The position numbers were made by a program, and so were the translations under genes. A stretch of 64,000 bases of DNA, taken from NCBI GenBank assembly GCA_021107755.1, contig JAIOSF010000026.1:62001-126000 (forward strand), read 5' to 3'. This DNA comes from Arcobacteraceae bacterium. GTDB taxonomy: Bacteria > Campylobacterota > Campylobacteria > Campylobacterales > Arcobacteraceae. The notes beneath the pieces were generated by a model. That model was given only the letters and a program-made list of their open reading frames with translations, had not been told where the DNA came from and ran no database searches. Positions 61,411 through 64,000 of this stretch are shown piece by piece. Every line of letters starts with the position of its first letter. The stretch's first letter is position 1.

Positions 61411-63246
61411 ATGAGTCTTTTAGAGATAAAAAGTTTTATTAAAAATATAAAACCTTTTGATAATTTATTAAATAATGAGCTTGAAGAGGTTTGTAGTCAC
61501 TTAGATATATTATATTTTAAAGACAATGAAGAGATTTTATCTCCTGCTAAAAATGCTGAATATCTTTATTTTATTATTAAAGGTGTGGTGCAAGAAAAAC
61601 TAGAAGAGGAGGTGGTATCTGTATATTCTGCTAATGAGTATTTTGATCCTATAACACTCATTGAAAATAAAATAAAAAATACTTTTGTCACTGTACAAGA
61701 GTCAATTTTATATGCACTACCAAAAGAGATATTTCTAAAATATATGTATCAAAATGACGCCTTAGAGAGTTATTTTTTTTCAACTATTTCACAAAAATTA
61801 AATAGTAGTATGCAAAATGAACAAAAGAAAAAGTTATTAGATTTTGCTATGTCAAAGGTTGAAGATGCCTATTTACAAAAACCGATCTATATAGATGAAA
61901 CTGAAACTATCTATAGTACAGTTGTACAACTCACTACTAATAATATTCAATCAATTTTAGTTAAAAGAGCAGATGGTGAGATTGGTATTGTAACAGACTC
62001 AAGTTTTGTAAAAAAAGTACTTCTTAAAAGGATGGATGTAGATGGACCTATTAGTCAAATTACAACTTACGGTTTAAAATATATAGAAGCTACAGACTTT
62101 TTATTTAATGCCCAACTACAAATGGCAAAATACAATATTAAAAGACTTGTGGTAAGAAAAGAGGGTGAGATTGTAGGTATATTAGATATTGTGAGTCTTA
62201 GTAGCTTTTTTGCTTCTCATACACACTCAACTAGCATGTTAATAGAAGAGGCTAAAACTGTTGAAGAGTTAAAAGAAGCTAGTAGTAAGTTTATACGAAC
62301 TATTCGAGTACTGTATGAAAAAGGGGTAAAAGTGAGATATATCTCTAAATTAATATCTCAATTAAATAATAAACTATTTCAAAAGCTCTTTGAACTTACT
62401 GCACCAGAGGAATTGAAAACAAAATCAGCTTTAATAATTATGGGAAGTGAAGGGAGATCTGAACAAATACTACGAACAGATCAGGATAATGCATTGATTT
62501 TAGCAGATGATTGTAGTATGGAGTATGATGAGATTCTGAAATATACCCAAACTTTTACAAAACATCTTGTAGAGTTTGGGTATCCCCTTTGTGATGGGAA
62601 TATTATGGTATCAAATCCTTTTTGGGTACAAAATAGTACAAAGTTTAAAGAGACCATTTTTAATTGGATACATAAACCAAGTGAAGAGAACTATATGTAT
62701 TTAGCGATTTTCTATGATGCTGTTGCAATTACAGGAGATAATAAGTTATTGACTGATTTAAAAGAGTATATGTATACAATATGTGAAAATGCACCATCTT
62801 TTTATCCATATTTTGCGAAGCCTATTGTCTCATTTGAAACACCATTAGGATTATTTAGTGATTTTGTTGTGGATAAAGATTTACATAAAGATGAATTAGA
62901 TATTAAAAAAGGTGGAATTTTCCCTATTGTTCATGGGGTGAGAACTTTAGCTATAGAAAAAAAACTACATGAAACAAACACTGTAGATCGTTTAAAAGAA
63001 CTTCATGAGTTAGATATAATAGATGAAGAGTTTATGAATGAATTGACTGAAGCATTTAACTTTTTATTGACATTACGATTACGATTTAGGCTTGAAAAAA
63101 TAGATAAAAGAGAAGAGTTGGATAATTATATAAATCCATCTAGATTAACTATTTTAGAAAAAGATTTATTAAAAGATAGTTTAAAAATAGTGAATAAATT
63201 TAAAAAATTTATCACATATCATTGTAAAATAAATATGATAAGTTAA
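61411..63246 (+). CDS. Cyclic-nucleotide-binding-like / CBS pair / DUF294 nucleotidyltransferase-like protein
   Basis: cNMP-like N-terminus, two CBS segments, 'IMGSEGRSEQILRTDQDNALI' NTase motif, DUF294 C-terminus. Confidence 0.88.
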   Translation: MSLLEIKSFIKNIKPFDNLLNNELEEVCSHLDILYFKDNEEILSPAKNAEYLYFIIKGVVQEKLEEEVVSVYSANEYFDPITLIENKIKNTFVTVQESILYALPKEIFLKYMYQNDALESYFFSTISQKLNSSMQNEQKKKLLDFAMSKVEDAYLQKPIYIDETETIYSTVVQLTTNNIQSILVKRADGEIGIVTDSSFVKKVLLKRMDVDGPISQITTYGLKYIEATDFLFNAQLQMAKYNIKRLVVRKEGEIVGILDIVSLSSFFASHTHSTSMLIEEAKTVEELKEASSKFIRTIRVLYEKGVKVRYISKLISQLNNKLFQKLFELTAPEELKTKSALIIMGSEGRSEQILRTDQDNALILADDCSMEYDEILKYTQTFTKHLVEFGYPLCDGNIMVSNPFWVQNSTKFKETIFNWIHKPSEENYMYLAIFYDAVAITGDNKLLTDLKEYMYTICENAPSFYPYFAKPIVSFETPLGLFSDFVVDKDLHKDELDIKKGGIFPIVHGVRTLAIEKKLHETNTVDRLKELHELDIIDEEFMNELTEAFNFLLTLRLRFRLEKIDKREELDNYINPSRLTILEKDLLKDSLKIVNKFKKFITYHCKINMIS

Positions 63247-63250
63247 CGAT

Positions 63251-63847
63251 ATGTTCCTAAAAATAAAACAATATTTTAATCAAAAGAATTTAAAAGATAG
63301 TAATTATAATTATCTTTTTGAACCTTATGAGGGTGATGAATATGTATGTTTTGATTGTGAAACTACAGGTTTAAATCCTAAAACTGCTGAGATAATCTCA
63401 ATAGGTGCAATAATTATAAAAGATAATAAGATAGTACACAGTAAAAAATTTGAACGCTTCGCAAAAACTACTAATCCACTTTGTAGTGAAAGTATAAAAA
63501 TACACCATATTCGAGAGTGTGATATTCAAAATGCACTTGATATTGATGATGTAATAGATGACTTTTTAGACTTTATAGGTAATCGTCCCCTTGTAGGATA
63601 TTTTTTAGAATTTGATTGTGCAATGATAGATAAATATATTAAGCCAAAATTAGGAATTACACTTCCAAATCCAAAAATTGAAGTCTCATCTTTATACTAT
63701 GATATGATGATAAAAAAATATCCACAAGGAAATATTGATCTTCGATTTGATGTAATTATGAATAAATTATCTCTTCCAAGGCTAGGAAAACATGATGCTA
63801 TAAATGATGTAATTATGACCTCTATGATTTTTTTAAAATTAAAATAA
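63251..63847 (+). CDS. 3'-5' exonuclease (DnaQ/PolC-epsilon type)
   Basis: 'YVCFDCETTGLNPKTAEIISIGA', 'LVGYFLEFDCAMIDKYI', 'GKHDAINDVIMTSMIF' DEDDh motifs. Confidence 0.88.
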   Translation: MFLKIKQYFNQKNLKDSNYNYLFEPYEGDEYVCFDCETTGLNPKTAEIISIGAIIIKDNKIVHSKKFERFAKTTNPLCSESIKIHHIRECDIQNALDIDDVIDDFLDFIGNRPLVGYFLEFDCAMIDKYIKPKLGITLPNPKIEVSSLYYDMMIKKYPQGNIDLRFDVIMNKLSLPRLGKHDAINDVIMTSMIFLKLK

Positions 63848-63945
63848 ATTGACTGATAAGTGCAATTTAAGATTAGAAGGTTACATTTTTGTTACATTAG
63901 GTAACGAAATTTTTTTTTTCAACTCTATAATGGGTTATATTTTAA

Positions 63946-63980
63946 AATGCTATTAAAATGCTATATAATAAATTTATAAT
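63946..63980 (+). promoter_or_regulatory. Promoter element AATGCTAT-N3-AATGCTAT-N10-TATAAT for the gene beyond the window
   Basis: AATGCTAT at 63946-63953 and 63957-63964, TATAAT at 63975-63980. Confidence 0.65.
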
Positions 63981-64000
63981 AAAATGATATAAAATTTAGG

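Noticed and set aside
1-64000. CRISPR arrays, prophage, IS elements, defence islands
   Set aside because: No regularly spaced repeats, transposase, integrase, phage structural or recognised defence genes were seen in any frame.

Overview
64 kb of AT-rich, gene-dense chromosome. Protein similarities (Campylobacterota-type Mqo, GyrA, HemE, Asd, many Cache/7TMR-DISM kinases) suggest an Arcobacter-like member of Campylobacterota. No rRNA, CRISPR array, transposase, integrase or prophage was found; one tRNA-Asn(GTT) is present. Main content: a housekeeping block on the minus strand (gyrA-asd-yqhA-hemE-radical SAM); a signalling-rich block at 29.9-40.4 kb; an envelope block at 40.5-57 kb (TetR/TolC/adaptor, Sel1-PldA, Mla/MCE lipid transporter, two RND transporters); an acetate-uptake block at the right end (DUF485-ActP, CBS/DUF294 protein, exonuclease); and a MoxR/VWA locus at 10.8-13 kb. 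No single spectacular new system is obvious. The best leads are: (1) a repeated promoter architecture AATGCTAY-N3-AATGCTAY-N10-TAYAAT upstream of the actP operon and of the gene beyond the right edge; (2) a secreted six-Cys protein with two tandem His/Lys-rich repeats; (3) an AioX-like periplasmic binding protein placed between a GGDEF response regulator and a hybrid kinase; (4) an N-terminal Sel1-type fusion to an outer-membrane phospholipase A beside an Mla operon; (5) perfect palindromes whose 3' arm contains the Shine-Dalgarno of two genes; (6) two matching AATGA-N7-TCATT operators linking a TetR to a distant RND pump. All functional calls come from reading the sequence; no database search was run.
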